Assembly: GCA_910587005.1 (NCBI GenBank) | Contig: CAJULB010000005.1 | Span: 67,778 to 128,220, forward strand | Reading direction: 5' to 3' | Origin: an uncultured Christensenellaceae bacterium | GTDB taxonomy: Bacteria; Bacillota; Clostridia; Christensenellales; Borkfalkiaceae | DNA length: 60,443 nucleotides | Part shown: positions 17,290 to 25,826 of the stretch, one piece after another | How the letters are laid out: each line of letters begins with the position of its first letter | How positions within the stretch are numbered: the stretch's first letter is position 1 | Notes under the pieces: model-generated | Seen by the model: only the letters and a program-made list of their open reading frames with translations | Databases searched by the model: none | What the model was told of the DNA's origin: nothing | Made by a program: the position numbers and the translations under genes

Positions 17290-17348
17290 GAGCGAATATG
17301 CGCTCGGATATTTTTCATATCCGAGAAGTGGAAAACAAGCTTTCCACT
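17290..17348 (+). promoter_or_regulatory. Tandem-hairpin 5' leader
   Basis: Stem 1: CTCGGATAT (17303-17311) with ATATCCGAG (17317-17325). Stem 2: AGTGGAAA (17327-17334) with TTTCCACT (17341-17348). A competing stem GAGCG (17290-17294) with CGCTC (17301-17305) shares bases with stem 1. Relative to the 15043 stem, GC/CG pairs at the foot are replaced by TC/GA pairs, so pairing is kept. GGAGG follows at about 17392. Confidence 0.6.
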
Positions 17349-17400
17349 AAAAAACGCATAACTGCTCTTAGTAAAATATTTTTGTTTTTTTGGAGGAAGA

Positions 17401-19974
17401 ATGAAAAACTCAAAGTTAATCAAGGCGGTTGCCGCCGTTACGCTAAGCGCGGTTTCTGCGGCGGCGTGCTTCGGTACGGCGGGCTGTGCGCACAAGCATA
17501 CCTGGGGCGAATACGTTGCCGACGATAGCGGTCACCACAGAATATGCACAAGCTGTGACGCAAGTGAAACTGTTTCCCAACACGATTATAACGCTGAATA
17601 CAAGTGCGGAGTATGTAATTATCAGCATACTCATAAATTCAGTGAAAGCTGGACAACGGACTCGGAAAACACAAAGCGCTGGCATGCTTCGGTTTGCGGA
17701 CACAATGTTATAAGTGATGAGGCTGAACACAGTACGGACAGTATTACGGGCGACTGTGTTTGCGGTTATCACGAACACAAGTATTCTACCGAATGGACTA
17801 ACGATTACGATAAACATTGGCACAGTTCGACGTGCGGTCATGACGTAACCGAGGGTGAGCACGTTCATAATTATAAAAATCATGTTTGCGAAGACTGCAA
17901 TCAGATAGAAACGGTCATAACGGAGTACGAAATGCTTGCCGATAAGCTTGCTACGGGTAAAGACGGTTGGACTGACGGAATGTTTACGGTAGGTAACGGA
18001 ACGGAAGTGCGCGGAAGGAATAAAAACGGCGTTTATGAAGGTACCGATAAAATTGCAGATACCGCATACAGTCAGTCGATTAAGCTCGGCGGGACGTCCG
18101 ATACGTTTAAAATCAAAGTGACAAGCGTAGGTTCGCTGGTTATACATATACAGAACGGGTCAAGCGGTACTACAGGTAAGCAAACGGTTATTTTAACGGC
18201 TCCCAACGGCTCGAAAACGAATATAGATTATCTTGCCGACGGCGGAGGAAGTACTATTCAGCAAGTAACAATTGCGCTTGACAGCATCGGGGAATATTCG
18301 ATTACCAGAACAAGCGGAACTTCGGATATTTTTTATGCGAAGTTTGTTACAAGAGTGCCTGTAACAGCTGTTGAAAGTATAAAAATGGTAAATAACGGTA
18401 CAACCGAGTTTTATGTCGGGCAAGAGCTTGATACAAGTAAAATAGCTGTTGCCGCAGTTTATAAGGACAGCGGAAGAGTTTCCCCGATAGACATTAAGGA
18501 CTTAGTTGTGTCCAGCGAAGATTTTGACAGTACAAAGGCGGGCGAATATACGGTTAACGTTTCGTATACATGCGACGACGGTACATTCAACACTTCTTAT
18601 AAAGTTAAGGTTTACGGCTTCGATTCGATTGAACTTACAAACAATTACACCGTCAAAGAGGTGCAGAACAGTGCGGCGGGCAACGGCGTTTATGCGGAGC
18701 ATAAGCTTCGTCAGCTGTATTTTACGGGCGATACATTCAGCAGTGACGGGTTAGTTGTAGAGCTTGTAGGAAAAATAGGAACCGATACCAAAAAGTTCTG
18801 TCTGCCTAAAAACACGGCGTTAACTTTCAGCGGAAACGATTTGACAACTGCGGGTAAAAAGACTGTAACGGTTTCATACACTGCTAACGGAATTACAAAG
18901 TCGGGAACGTTTGAAATTTACGTTATGCAGGCGGTTGACCTTTCTGCGGCGGAAGCTGTTAACGTTAAGGTTGACGGAGCTTTGGCAGAAACGGACGTAG
19001 GCGTTGTTGCGGACGGAGTATATCAGTTTAAAACAATTCAGCAGGCAATTGACTTTTTGAATAACGCGGGCATAAAGGAAAGCGCGGTTAAAACAATTAC
19101 TCTTGCGGCGGGAACATATTTTGAAAAGCTTGAAATAACTATACCCAACCTGACGATTGAAGGCGCGGGTAAGAACGTAACAAAAATCGAGTACGATGAG
19201 CTTTGGGGAATTGTAGACCCCGACGGATTTATTCAGACTACCGACTCCACCGCAACGCTGAACGTAAGAGATACAGCCGTTGGCTTCACTATTCGGAACG
19301 TAACAATTTCAAATAAGTACAACACTCTTGCATCTTATAACGGCGCGGCAAGCAACGATAAGCGCGCTTTGGCAATGCTTGTCCAGGCTGATAAAGTTGT
19401 GGTTGACGGTTGCGATTTGCTGGGCTATCAGGATACTTTGGAATTGTTCACAGGCAGACAGCTGTTTAAAAACTGTGTTATCAGCGGTGCGGTTGACTTT
19501 ATATTCGGAACGAATAATACAACCTATTTCTACCGGTGCGAAATCAGGTCTATTACATGTGCTAACGGCGGCGGATATATAACGGCGTTCAAGGGTAATA
19601 ACAAGGGCACTGCAACGGATAAAGTTACGTATGGCGCAATATTCGACGATTGCGACTTCACTGCGGACAGCGGAGTAAGCGGAACGGCTATCGGCAGAAC
19701 GTGGGGCGCAGATGCGGCGGTTATGGTAATGAACTCGCGCTTAGGCGGGCATATTTCAAAAGATGCGGGCAGATATGTGAAGATGAACGCTGACCCCAAA
19801 ACAGCGCAGTTTACCGAATATAACAACTCCGGCGACGGTGCGGTTACTTCGCTCACGGTCGGCAAAGTGCTTTCCGCAACGGAGGCGGCGAACTATAATA
19901 ATCTTGCGGTGATATTCGGCACGGTTAACGGTAAAGTAACTTACGGGGACGTATGGAATATAACCTTGGATTAA
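17401..19974 (+). CDS. Surface pectinesterase with His/Cys-rich N-terminal repeats
   Basis: Pectinesterase (CE8) removes methyl esters from pectin so that lyases can cut it. The 857-residue precursor has a lipobox-like signal (TAGC, Cys29) and three His/Cys modules of the form HKHTWGEY ... HHRICTSC, HTHKFSESW ... CGHNVI and HEHKYSTEW ... CGHDVT. A central beta region carries two Ig-like or invasin-type segments. The catalytic right-handed beta-helix spans about residues 540-850. Family motifs are GYQDTL (about residue 676), GAVDFIFG (about 697, second catalytic Asp) and GRTWG (about 763, Arg). The normal G-x-Y-x-E near the domain start is visible as GTYFEKLEI. The start is fixed by GGAGG. The pectate lyase gene converges from the right. 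Confidence 0.9.
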   Translation: MKNSKLIKAVAAVTLSAVSAAACFGTAGCAHKHTWGEYVADDSGHHRICTSCDASETVSQHDYNAEYKCGVCNYQHTHKFSESWTTDSENTKRWHASVCGHNVISDEAEHSTDSITGDCVCGYHEHKYSTEWTNDYDKHWHSSTCGHDVTEGEHVHNYKNHVCEDCNQIETVITEYEMLADKLATGKDGWTDGMFTVGNGTEVRGRNKNGVYEGTDKIADTAYSQSIKLGGTSDTFKIKVTSVGSLVIHIQNGSSGTTGKQTVILTAPNGSKTNIDYLADGGGSTIQQVTIALDSIGEYSITRTSGTSDIFYAKFVTRVPVTAVESIKMVNNGTTEFYVGQELDTSKIAVAAVYKDSGRVSPIDIKDLVVSSEDFDSTKAGEYTVNVSYTCDDGTFNTSYKVKVYGFDSIELTNNYTVKEVQNSAAGNGVYAEHKLRQLYFTGDTFSSDGLVVELVGKIGTDTKKFCLPKNTALTFSGNDLTTAGKKTVTVSYTANGITKSGTFEIYVMQAVDLSAAEAVNVKVDGALAETDVGVVADGVYQFKTIQQAIDFLNNAGIKESAVKTITLAAGTYFEKLEITIPNLTIEGAGKNVTKIEYDELWGIVDPDGFIQTTDSTATLNVRDTAVGFTIRNVTISNKYNTLASYNGAASNDKRALAMLVQADKVVVDGCDLLGYQDTLELFTGRQLFKNCVISGAVDFIFGTNNTTYFYRCEIRSITCANGGGYITAFKGNNKGTATDKVTYGAIFDDCDFTADSGVSGTAIGRTWGADAAVMVMNSRLGGHISKDAGRYVKMNADPKTAQFTEYNNSGDGAVTSLTVGKVLSATEAANYNNLAVIFGTVNGKVTYGDVWNITLD

Positions 19975-20003
19975 TTGCTTTTTAGAATGATTTAAACGGT
20001 TTG

Positions 20004-20043
20004 CCCGCCCGAACGCAATTTTTGCGTGCGGGCGGGTATTATT
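20004..20043 (+). terminator. Terminator after the pectinesterase gene
   Basis: CCCGCCCGAACGCAA pairs with TTGCGTGCGGGCGGG (20004-20036, one mismatch), followed by TATTATTTT. Confidence 0.85.
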
Positions 20044-20079
20044 TTGACTGTATAGGTGCCGTATAGTACGGTTTGGCGT

Positions 20080-20116
20080 AAATTAAAACCCCGCCCGCGC
20101 ATTTGCGCGGGCGGGG
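20080..20116 (-). terminator. Terminator of the pectate lyase gene
   Basis: CCCCGCCCGCGC (20089-20100) pairs with GCGCGGGCGGGG (20105-20116). On the minus strand the stem is followed by TTTTAATTT. Confidence 0.85.
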
Positions 20117-20139
20117 CGTATGTTTTGAAGTAATAAGTT

Positions 20140-23100
20140 TTATACGGACGGTTCTAATTCGACATAGCAAAGATTAGGGTCGCCGCTTGCTTTTGTGATT
20201 GTATGGTTGCCGGCTGTAAGGTCGTTTATTACGATAAATCCGTCGTTATCTTCGTCCTTGTAAACATTACCGTCTACTTTAATCTGTCCGCCTGCGGTTC
20301 CGAGTTTAAGCGTCATTTTGTTGGTTGCGGCAGTCGAAAAACTTACGGACGTGCTTGATTCAAGCTTTAACGGACCGGAATAAGTTTTTCCGTTGTATTC
20401 GAACGAGCCTTTGCTGTTATAATTACCGTTTACAGTAAAACCGGCGCTTGTTGCAAGGGAGGTATCGCCGCTTGTGAATATTGCCACAACGGACTGATTA
20501 GCATATTCTTTGTATTTTTCAACGATTGCTTTATATGTTTTGTTTTCAGCATATTCCGCTTGTTTTGCGGGTGACAGCTTTTCATACAAATCTATTATTG
20601 CTTTACATTCGTTCTTTGTCAACGCGCTTGTATCGGTTACGCCGTTTAAAGCTTCTGTAAATTGCTGCAACGCCGCCGCTTCGGCTTCCGCGGTTTCTAT
20701 TTCCGTAAGGATAGCGTTGAGCTTTGTCAAGCCGTTTGTGACTTTTTCATAGTTGACGACGGTGTTTTTCTGCTCGTTCGTAAGCGCGTCGTAAGCGGAT
20801 TTAACCTCGGTATATTTGGTTATTGCTTCGCTGACCGCCGTTTTACCGTTTTCGACCGTCCAGCCCGACACATCGGTAAGATTGCTTATCGCGTTATTTA
20901 CCGACGTTACCGCTATGTTCGCCCATGCGGCTTCCGCGGCGGTAAGCTTATCGTAATTGGAAACTTTTTGCCGCTGCGCCGAAGTCAGCGCGTCGTACGC
21001 GGTTCTCGCGGCGGTAATGGCGGGATAGGAGCTTTCGTTCACGGCGCCTATCGCGTTGATTTTTGCCTCGGCGTCGTCAATCTGCGCCTGCGAATACTGC
21101 GACAGCGCGTTTTGGTATTTGTTCCAGCGGTCGGCGTTCTGCGTCTTGTAATTTTCAAGCTCGGTTGAGTTAAGCGCGGAAAGCGCCGTTTTTACGTTGT
21201 CCATAAGCGAACCGCTGTTAACCGTTATTGTTGCGGGCAATGCGTCTATCGCCGCGTTAAGATTTTCTATCTTGGCTTGCGCCGCGCCCGCCGTGGATTT
21301 AAACGAAAGGGAGGTTATGGTTACTTCCTTGGCGTTGTTGCCTTCGAGAGTGCCCGACCCCGACGATATGCAGTACGTTCCCGCGGGAAGTACAACCGTT
21401 GCCGACGTAGCTTTGCTTGCGTAAACGGTGCCGTCGGTCGAAATAAGCTCCGCAAGGTTATCGGCTTCTTTGCCTTCGGCAGTGAAGCTGACTTCGGCTT
21501 CGGTTGCAAGCGTAAAGAATAATATCTGACCTTTGGCTTTAATCAGTCCCGACTTTCCGTCAAATGCAAACAACACTCCGTTTACCGTGCCGTTGGCTTT
21601 TGCCTGATTCAAATCAATTGCCAGCGTGCCGTTATCGGGCACCTGAACGGCAGATGACGGGGTTTTGTTCAGCATATTCGTCTTAAATACGGGGTGAACG
21701 CTGTTACCCTGTTTTTTAGGATTGTTTTTACCCCAGTCGTTTGTTCCGGCGAACTGTATAACTTTTGCCCTTGCCGAAACCGCGTCGTCAAGCAGGCAGT
21801 CGCTTTGTTTTGTCTGCGCGTTGTAGTAGAACAGCGCGGGGTTAGTGTCAAAGCTTGAAAGACTTGTTCCGTTATAGTATTTGCAATCGTTGGGGACCGA
21901 CTGTTCGCGTGTGTCCGCTTCGTGATAATAAGCGGGGAAGCCTGCGTTTGAATAGCAACCGTAATACGTGTTGTTCCACGCTTTAACGTGTCCGCCTTTC
22001 GAAGGGCGCATAATCTGTTTGCAGTTCGTGTAATAGTTTGCTTCGCTGAACAGATAAGAGGTGCCTTCCATACCGTGGACGTAATCGTTACTGCCCGAAA
22101 CGGAAACGTAGTTGTTGTAGAAGTGCAAATTCGAATTTCTTATAAGGGGTACGCGCGATTGTGCGTTGTTCCACCAGTTGTGGTGATAGGTTATGTTGTA
22201 TTGCCAGTTGCTTGTAGAAGCGCCTACAAGGTTCGTCTTGTGGCAATCGTCGAAATAGTTGTATGAGAGGGTGAAGTATTCTCCGCGTTTGAAGTCGCAG
22301 CTTCCGTCGCCTTCGGCCTTGTCGCTGTCAGCCGTGGGGTTTGCATAACCGGGGAGGAAGGTGTTGTTGTGAACCCAGCAACGGGAAACGGGTGCGGAGG
22401 TGTATTTGTTAGTTGCGCTTGCGCCTTCCATACCGACCGCGTCTTCGGGATAGTTCTGGAAGATAAGATTTCTTACTTCGAAGCTCGAACCCTTGCCGTT
22501 TGAACTGTCGCCGACCATAAAATGAATACCCCAACCGTCAAGCGTTGCGTCGTTTCCGACGCCTTCGATTGTGACGTTTTTAAGGTCTTTCATACGCGCC
22601 ATATGTCCGTTGTCGCCGACGGTGCCGCCCTCGTTAAGCGAGCTGTATTCGGTACAGCCTTCGGGCGTGAATACCGTGCCTATAAACCTTATACAAATGG
22701 GAATATCGTCTGCGACGAGCGAGGCGAAAGCAAGCTTTCCGCCGTTGGGGTCGTACGTGTTGCTTGACTTGTTTTCAATTGCAACGCCGCTGGAATTCTT
22801 TTCACTCTTAGTATACTGCGCGTTGTTAAGCCACCAGCCTATACCGTCGGCCTGTTTGTTTCCCCATTTGTTTGCGAAGTAGTTGGGGATTTTAAATTTG
22901 TATTTATCGGCAACGCTACTCATAGCCTCGTCTTTGTTGCTGTCCGTAACGTAAATGACAAGCGCATTGTCTTTAAGCGTTCCGTCGTCCTTGTATGCGC
23001 CGATACCTTGATAAGCCGCTTCGGAGGACTGTCTGTTAAAGTGCGCGTAACCGGAGCGGTCGTGCGCGGTTACGCTGATGTTTTCAAGCGAAAGTTCGCT

Positions 23101-24060
23101 TTTGTTCGAGGTAGTGATTTTAACGTCGTAATTGCCTGCCGTTATGCCGAGTATATCAACCCTTGCAACGCTGTTTTCACCCGATTTTGCACGAATAAGC
23201 TCGCTGTCGGCATCCGCCCATGCGGAAGCGCCGTGCGCCTTGTACTGAACGCTTGCCTGCGAGGGCGCTCCGTCTGCCCATTCAACATAAAAGCTTTCGT
23301 TATACCCGCCGTAAGCCTTGATTTTTGCGTCCAGAACGTCCCATTTTGCAACGAGGGCTATATCCCTTGTTACAACGTTGTCAAAGCTGTATTCCGTATC
23401 GTTGAGGAACCAGCCTTTGAACTGATAGCCGACGCGTTCGGGCGTTGCAGGCTTGAAAGCCTTTTTGCCCTCTTCAACCGACTGTGGGGTTACTGCCGAA
23501 CCTCCGTTGGAATTGAAGGTTACGTTATATCTTTTGGTTACGGTAATTCCGCTGTCGTTTTTCTTCCACTTAGCGTATAAGGTTATGTCCTTGGTAACCT
23601 TTGTGGAGTTTATGAGGAACCGCACCGTCATCACTTCGTCGGTAAACCAGCCGAGGAAGATAGCGTCGGGGTCGGTCGGGTCCTCAACGTTGACTGTGCC
23701 GTTTTCTTCGACCTTAACGTCGGGATAAGCGTGCGCGTCTACGTTTGCAAACGAAACGGTGTATTTTTTAGCCGTTCCCGTATCTCCGCCGGAAGGAGGC
23801 GGGGCTATCGTGCCCGTGCTTCTGTCATAGTCGCAGAAGTCGCAAATATCGTCGTTGCCGTAAATATGTTCGGCTTTGCCAGCAACCTCGTCTGTATGCT
23901 GACAGGTTGCCGTATGCCAGTGGTATGTACCGTCAACCGTCCATTCGCGGGCGAACGTGTGCTTGTGCGCGCACGCGCCGGCACCGACGGTGAAAGCCGT
24001 GCCCAAAACCGTTGCGGTTATCGCCGTAAACAGTTTTTTGATTGTCCTTGATTTTCTCAT
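20140..24060 (-). CDS. Giant secreted pectate lyase, family PL1
   Basis: The precursor has 1306 residues. It starts with a signal peptide (Cys30 of GAGAC) and the HKHTFAREW/CDFCDY His/Cys module. Two Listeria-Bacteroides (InlB B-type) repeats ending ITLYAKW and IALVAKW come next, then a beta-sandwich and the PL1 beta-helix. Lyase signatures are VTIEGVGNDATLDGWGIHF, CDFKRGEYFTLSYNYFDDC and the active-site ITYHHNWWNNAQSRVPLIR, where the final Arg region provides the catalytic base. The C-terminal third has several FIVAR-like helical repeats (YDALTSAQRQKVSNYDKL, YDALTNEQKNTVVNYEKV) and a final beta domain that may bind carbohydrate. I used ATG at 24060, after GGGAGGAAAA, not the TTG at 24093 that precedes the ribosome site. 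The enzyme cuts de-esterified pectin by beta-elimination, fitting the convergent pectinesterase. Confidence 0.92.
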   Translation of the reverse strand: MRKSRTIKKLFTAITATVLGTAFTVGAGACAHKHTFAREWTVDGTYHWHTATCQHTDEVAGKAEHIYGNDDICDFCDYDRSTGTIAPPPSGGDTGTAKKYTVSFANVDAHAYPDVKVEENGTVNVEDPTDPDAIFLGWFTDEVMTVRFLINSTKVTKDITLYAKWKKNDSGITVTKRYNVTFNSNGGSAVTPQSVEEGKKAFKPATPERVGYQFKGWFLNDTEYSFDNVVTRDIALVAKWDVLDAKIKAYGGYNESFYVEWADGAPSQASVQYKAHGASAWADADSELIRAKSGENSVARVDILGITAGNYDVKITTSNKSELSLENISVTAHDRSGYAHFNRQSSEAAYQGIGAYKDDGTLKDNALVIYVTDSNKDEAMSSVADKYKFKIPNYFANKWGNKQADGIGWWLNNAQYTKSEKNSSGVAIENKSSNTYDPNGGKLAFASLVADDIPICIRFIGTVFTPEGCTEYSSLNEGGTVGDNGHMARMKDLKNVTIEGVGNDATLDGWGIHFMVGDSSNGKGSSFEVRNLIFQNYPEDAVGMEGASATNKYTSAPVSRCWVHNNTFLPGYANPTADSDKAEGDGSCDFKRGEYFTLSYNYFDDCHKTNLVGASTSNWQYNITYHHNWWNNAQSRVPLIRNSNLHFYNNYVSVSGSNDYVHGMEGTSYLFSEANYYTNCKQIMRPSKGGHVKAWNNTYYGCYSNAGFPAYYHEADTREQSVPNDCKYYNGTSLSSFDTNPALFYYNAQTKQSDCLLDDAVSARAKVIQFAGTNDWGKNNPKKQGNSVHPVFKTNMLNKTPSSAVQVPDNGTLAIDLNQAKANGTVNGVLFAFDGKSGLIKAKGQILFFTLATEAEVSFTAEGKEADNLAELISTDGTVYASKATSATVVLPAGTYCISSGSGTLEGNNAKEVTITSLSFKSTAGAAQAKIENLNAAIDALPATITVNSGSLMDNVKTALSALNSTELENYKTQNADRWNKYQNALSQYSQAQIDDAEAKINAIGAVNESSYPAITAARTAYDALTSAQRQKVSNYDKLTAAEAAWANIAVTSVNNAISNLTDVSGWTVENGKTAVSEAITKYTEVKSAYDALTNEQKNTVVNYEKVTNGLTKLNAILTEIETAEAEAAALQQFTEALNGVTDTSALTKNECKAIIDLYEKLSPAKQAEYAENKTYKAIVEKYKEYANQSVVAIFTSGDTSLATSAGFTVNGNYNSKGSFEYNGKTYSGPLKLESSTSVSFSTAATNKMTLKLGTAGGQIKVDGNVYKDEDNDGFIVINDLTAGNHTITKASGDPNLCYVELEPSV

Positions 24061-24072
24061 TTTTCCTCCCGA

Positions 24073-24204
24073 TTCCGCTTTGACGGAACACAAAACCGAT
24101 TTTTTTCTGCGTTACGTTAAGTAACGCAGAAAGCGGACGCGTCCGCTTAAAACTCCTTTAACGGAATACGGATATATTATATCATTATTATACACAATAG
24201 TCAA
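24073..24204 (-). promoter_or_regulatory. Promoter and hairpin leader of the pectate lyase gene
   Basis: On the minus strand, TTGACT (24204-24199), 17 bp, TATAAT (24181-24176). The 109-nt leader has stem AAGCGGACG/CGTCCGCTT (24148-24131) and stem CTGCGTTAC/GTAACGCAG (24129-24107). A third stem, TTCCG/CGGAA, ends beside the GGGAGG ribosome site. The CGGAATCGG at that third stem could instead pair with CCGTATTCCG near the RNA start, which gives two exclusive folds next to the ribosome site. Confidence 0.6.
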
Positions 24205-24288
24205 TTCATAACAGAAAATGTTAAGATATTACTGTTTTTGTTAAAAAAATGCTATCGAGCAACATTTTTGTGTTAAATTAAATTTTTA

Positions 24289-24361
24289 GTTGATTAATCA
24301 ACCAAAACTGTTGACAAGGCGCAAAAAAGCGGTTAATATAAATTTAAGTTGATTTATCAAC
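24289..24361 (+). promoter_or_regulatory. MarR promoter with two palindromic operators
   Basis: GTTGATTAATCAAC (24289-24302) and GTTGATTTATCAAC (24348-24361) are 14-bp palindromes 59 bp apart. Between them lie TTGACA (24311-24316) and TAATAT (24334-24339), 17 bp apart. The second operator covers the RNA start. This is a textbook self-repression layout. Confidence 0.85.
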
Positions 24362-24385
24362 CATAATGTTATGCGGAGGCTGGGT

Positions 24386-24844
24386 ATGGAAAGGACGTTT
24401 GAGCAGTTTACGCTGCTTGTGCTTAAAATAAATAAACTTATTCAAAGGATAAAAACGTTTGAGATTCGCGGTTACGGGCTTAAAGCGGTGCACGTTTTAT
24501 GCGTGTACTTTCTTAACGAAAACCCGCAGGGACTTACTGCCGCCGAGATTGTTAAGCTGACGGTTGAGGACAAGGCGGCAATTTCGCGCGCGCTTGCCGA
24601 GCTTAAAAGCAAGGGCTTTGCCGACTGCGGGGGGAATGGGCGCAACGCTGTCGTTACGCTTACCGAAAGCGGTAAGGCGTTGGCTGAATTTATTGACGGT
24701 GAAACTTCTGCGGCGGAAAAGGCGTGCAATCTTGATTTTTCCGACGAAGAAAGGCAAATTTTTTATAATTCGCTGAAAAAAATAGAAGAAAATATTCAGA
24801 TTTATTACGAAAATTTATTAAAAAAGGATATAAAAAATGATTAA
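24386..24844 (+). CDS. MarR-family transcriptional regulator
   Basis: A winged-helix regulator of 152 residues. The HTH and wing are seen in LTAAEIVKLTVEDKAAISRALAELKSKGF followed by the hairpin GNGRNAVVTLTESGKAL. The flanking helices give the MarR dimer fold. ATG at 24386 lies six bases after GGAGG; the earlier in-frame ATG at 24371 precedes that site. The two palindromes in its promoter are the probable binding sites. It overlaps the DegV gene by 8 bp, so the pair is one operon. FabT, a MarR protein controlling fatty-acid synthesis, is also linked to DegV-type fatty-acid binding in Firmicutes, so a lipid signal is a reasonable guess but not shown. Confidence 0.88.
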   Translation: MERTFEQFTLLVLKINKLIQRIKTFEIRGYGLKAVHVLCVYFLNENPQGLTAAEIVKLTVEDKAAISRALAELKSKGFADCGGNGRNAVVTLTESGKALAEFIDGETSAAEKACNLDFSDEERQIFYNSLKKIEENIQIYYENLLKKDIKND

Positions 24845-25685
24845 ATTATTGATTGATTCGGCTACGGATATAGAACAGACGGAAGCGGACGGGCTGGGGG
24901 TTGAGCTTTTGCCTATGCAGATACGCTTCGGCAATGAAGAATTTCTTGACGGTGTAAACTTGCCGCACAGGCAGTTTTTCGAAAAGCTTATAGAAAGCGA
25001 CGAGCTTCCGCAGACGAGCCAGATAAACGAATTCAGGTTTGAGGAAGCTTTTAAAAAGCTTACCGCGGACGGAAGCGAGGTTATTGCAATAGTTATTTCT
25101 TCAAAGCTTTCCGGCACGTTCGGCTGTGCGCAGAAGGCGGCTAAAAGGTTTGCGGGCAAGGTGTTTGTTGTTGACAGCCTTAACGCGTGCATTGGCGAAA
25201 GAATACTGTTCGAATACGCTTTGAAGCTTGTAAACGCGGGCGGGCTTTCCGCTGAGGAAATTGTAAAGGAGCTTGACGAAAAAAAGCGCAAAATACAGGT
25301 TTTGGCGCTGTTGGATACCCTTAAATATCTCAGAAAGGGGGGAAGAATTTCCTCTGTTACTGCAATTGCGGGCGAAGTTCTTTCAATCAAGCCCGTAGTT
25401 TCCATTGTCAAGGGCGAAGTAAAGCTTGTAGGCAAGGCGGTTGGCTCTAAAAAGGGCAACAATCTGTTAAACCGTCTTGTAGAAAATTGCGGTGGTATCG
25501 ATTTTGCAATGCCGTACGCGCTGGCTTATTCGGGGCTTTCGCAGACCGTGCTGGAAAAATATATAAAGGACAGCGAAAAGCTTTGGAGCGGTAAGACAGA
25601 ATTTATACCCGTGCATATGATAGGAAGTACAATCGGCACGCATATCGGCCCGGGGGGAATTGCCGTTGCGTTTTTTGCAAACTGA
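24837..25685 (+). CDS. DegV family (FakB-like) fatty-acid binding protein
   Basis: DegV/FakB proteins hold a fatty acid so that the kinase FakA can phosphorylate it for phospholipid synthesis. The protein has 282 residues and the family hallmarks: a start IKLLIDSATDIE, then LPQTSQINEFRFEEAF, ISSKLSGTFGCAQKAA and VDSLNACIGE. These are followed by LLDTLKYLRKGGRISS and the C-terminal HMIGSTIGTHIGPGGIAVAF. The Ser/Thr-rich head-group pocket residues (SGT, GT-H-GPG) are intact. Its translation is coupled to the MarR gene upstream. No fakA is in the window. Confidence 0.9.
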   Translation: MIKLLIDSATDIEQTEADGLGVELLPMQIRFGNEEFLDGVNLPHRQFFEKLIESDELPQTSQINEFRFEEAFKKLTADGSEVIAIVISSKLSGTFGCAQKAAKRFAGKVFVVDSLNACIGERILFEYALKLVNAGGLSAEEIVKELDEKKRKIQVLALLDTLKYLRKGGRISSVTAIAGEVLSIKPVVSIVKGEVKLVGKAVGSKKGNNLLNRLVENCGGIDFAMPYALAYSGLSQTVLEKYIKDSEKLWSGKTEFIPVHMIGSTIGTHIGPGGIAVAFFAN

Positions 25686-25701
25686 TTTTTAATAGCTTTT
25701 T

Positions 25702-25737
25702 AACCGCTTTTCCGCTTTGGAGGGGCGGTTTTTTTGC
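25702..25737 (+). terminator. Terminator after the DegV gene
   Basis: AACCGC (25702-25707) pairs with GCGGTT (25725-25730), with inner TCC/GGA pairs, followed by TTTTTT. Confidence 0.7.
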
Positions 25738-25754
25738 GTTTTGCCGTTTGCAGG

Positions 25755-25771
25755 TTAACAAAATTTTAACA
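25755..25771 (+). promoter_or_regulatory. PhoP-type direct repeats before the response regulator
   Basis: TTAACA at 25755-25760 and again at 25766-25771, exactly 11 bp apart, as in Bacillus PhoP or E. coli PhoB boxes. A -10-like TGTTATACT follows at 25799-25807 without a good -35, which fits activator-dependent autoregulation. Confidence 0.6.
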
Positions 25772-25826
25772 AACGTGTGGTATATTGTGTTAAAAATATG
25801 TTATACTCGGTTTAAAGGGGGCAGTT

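Noticed and set aside
24371..24385. Upstream ATG (24371) as start of the MarR gene
   Set aside because: It precedes the GGAGG at 24375-24379, which is ideally spaced for ATG at 24386.
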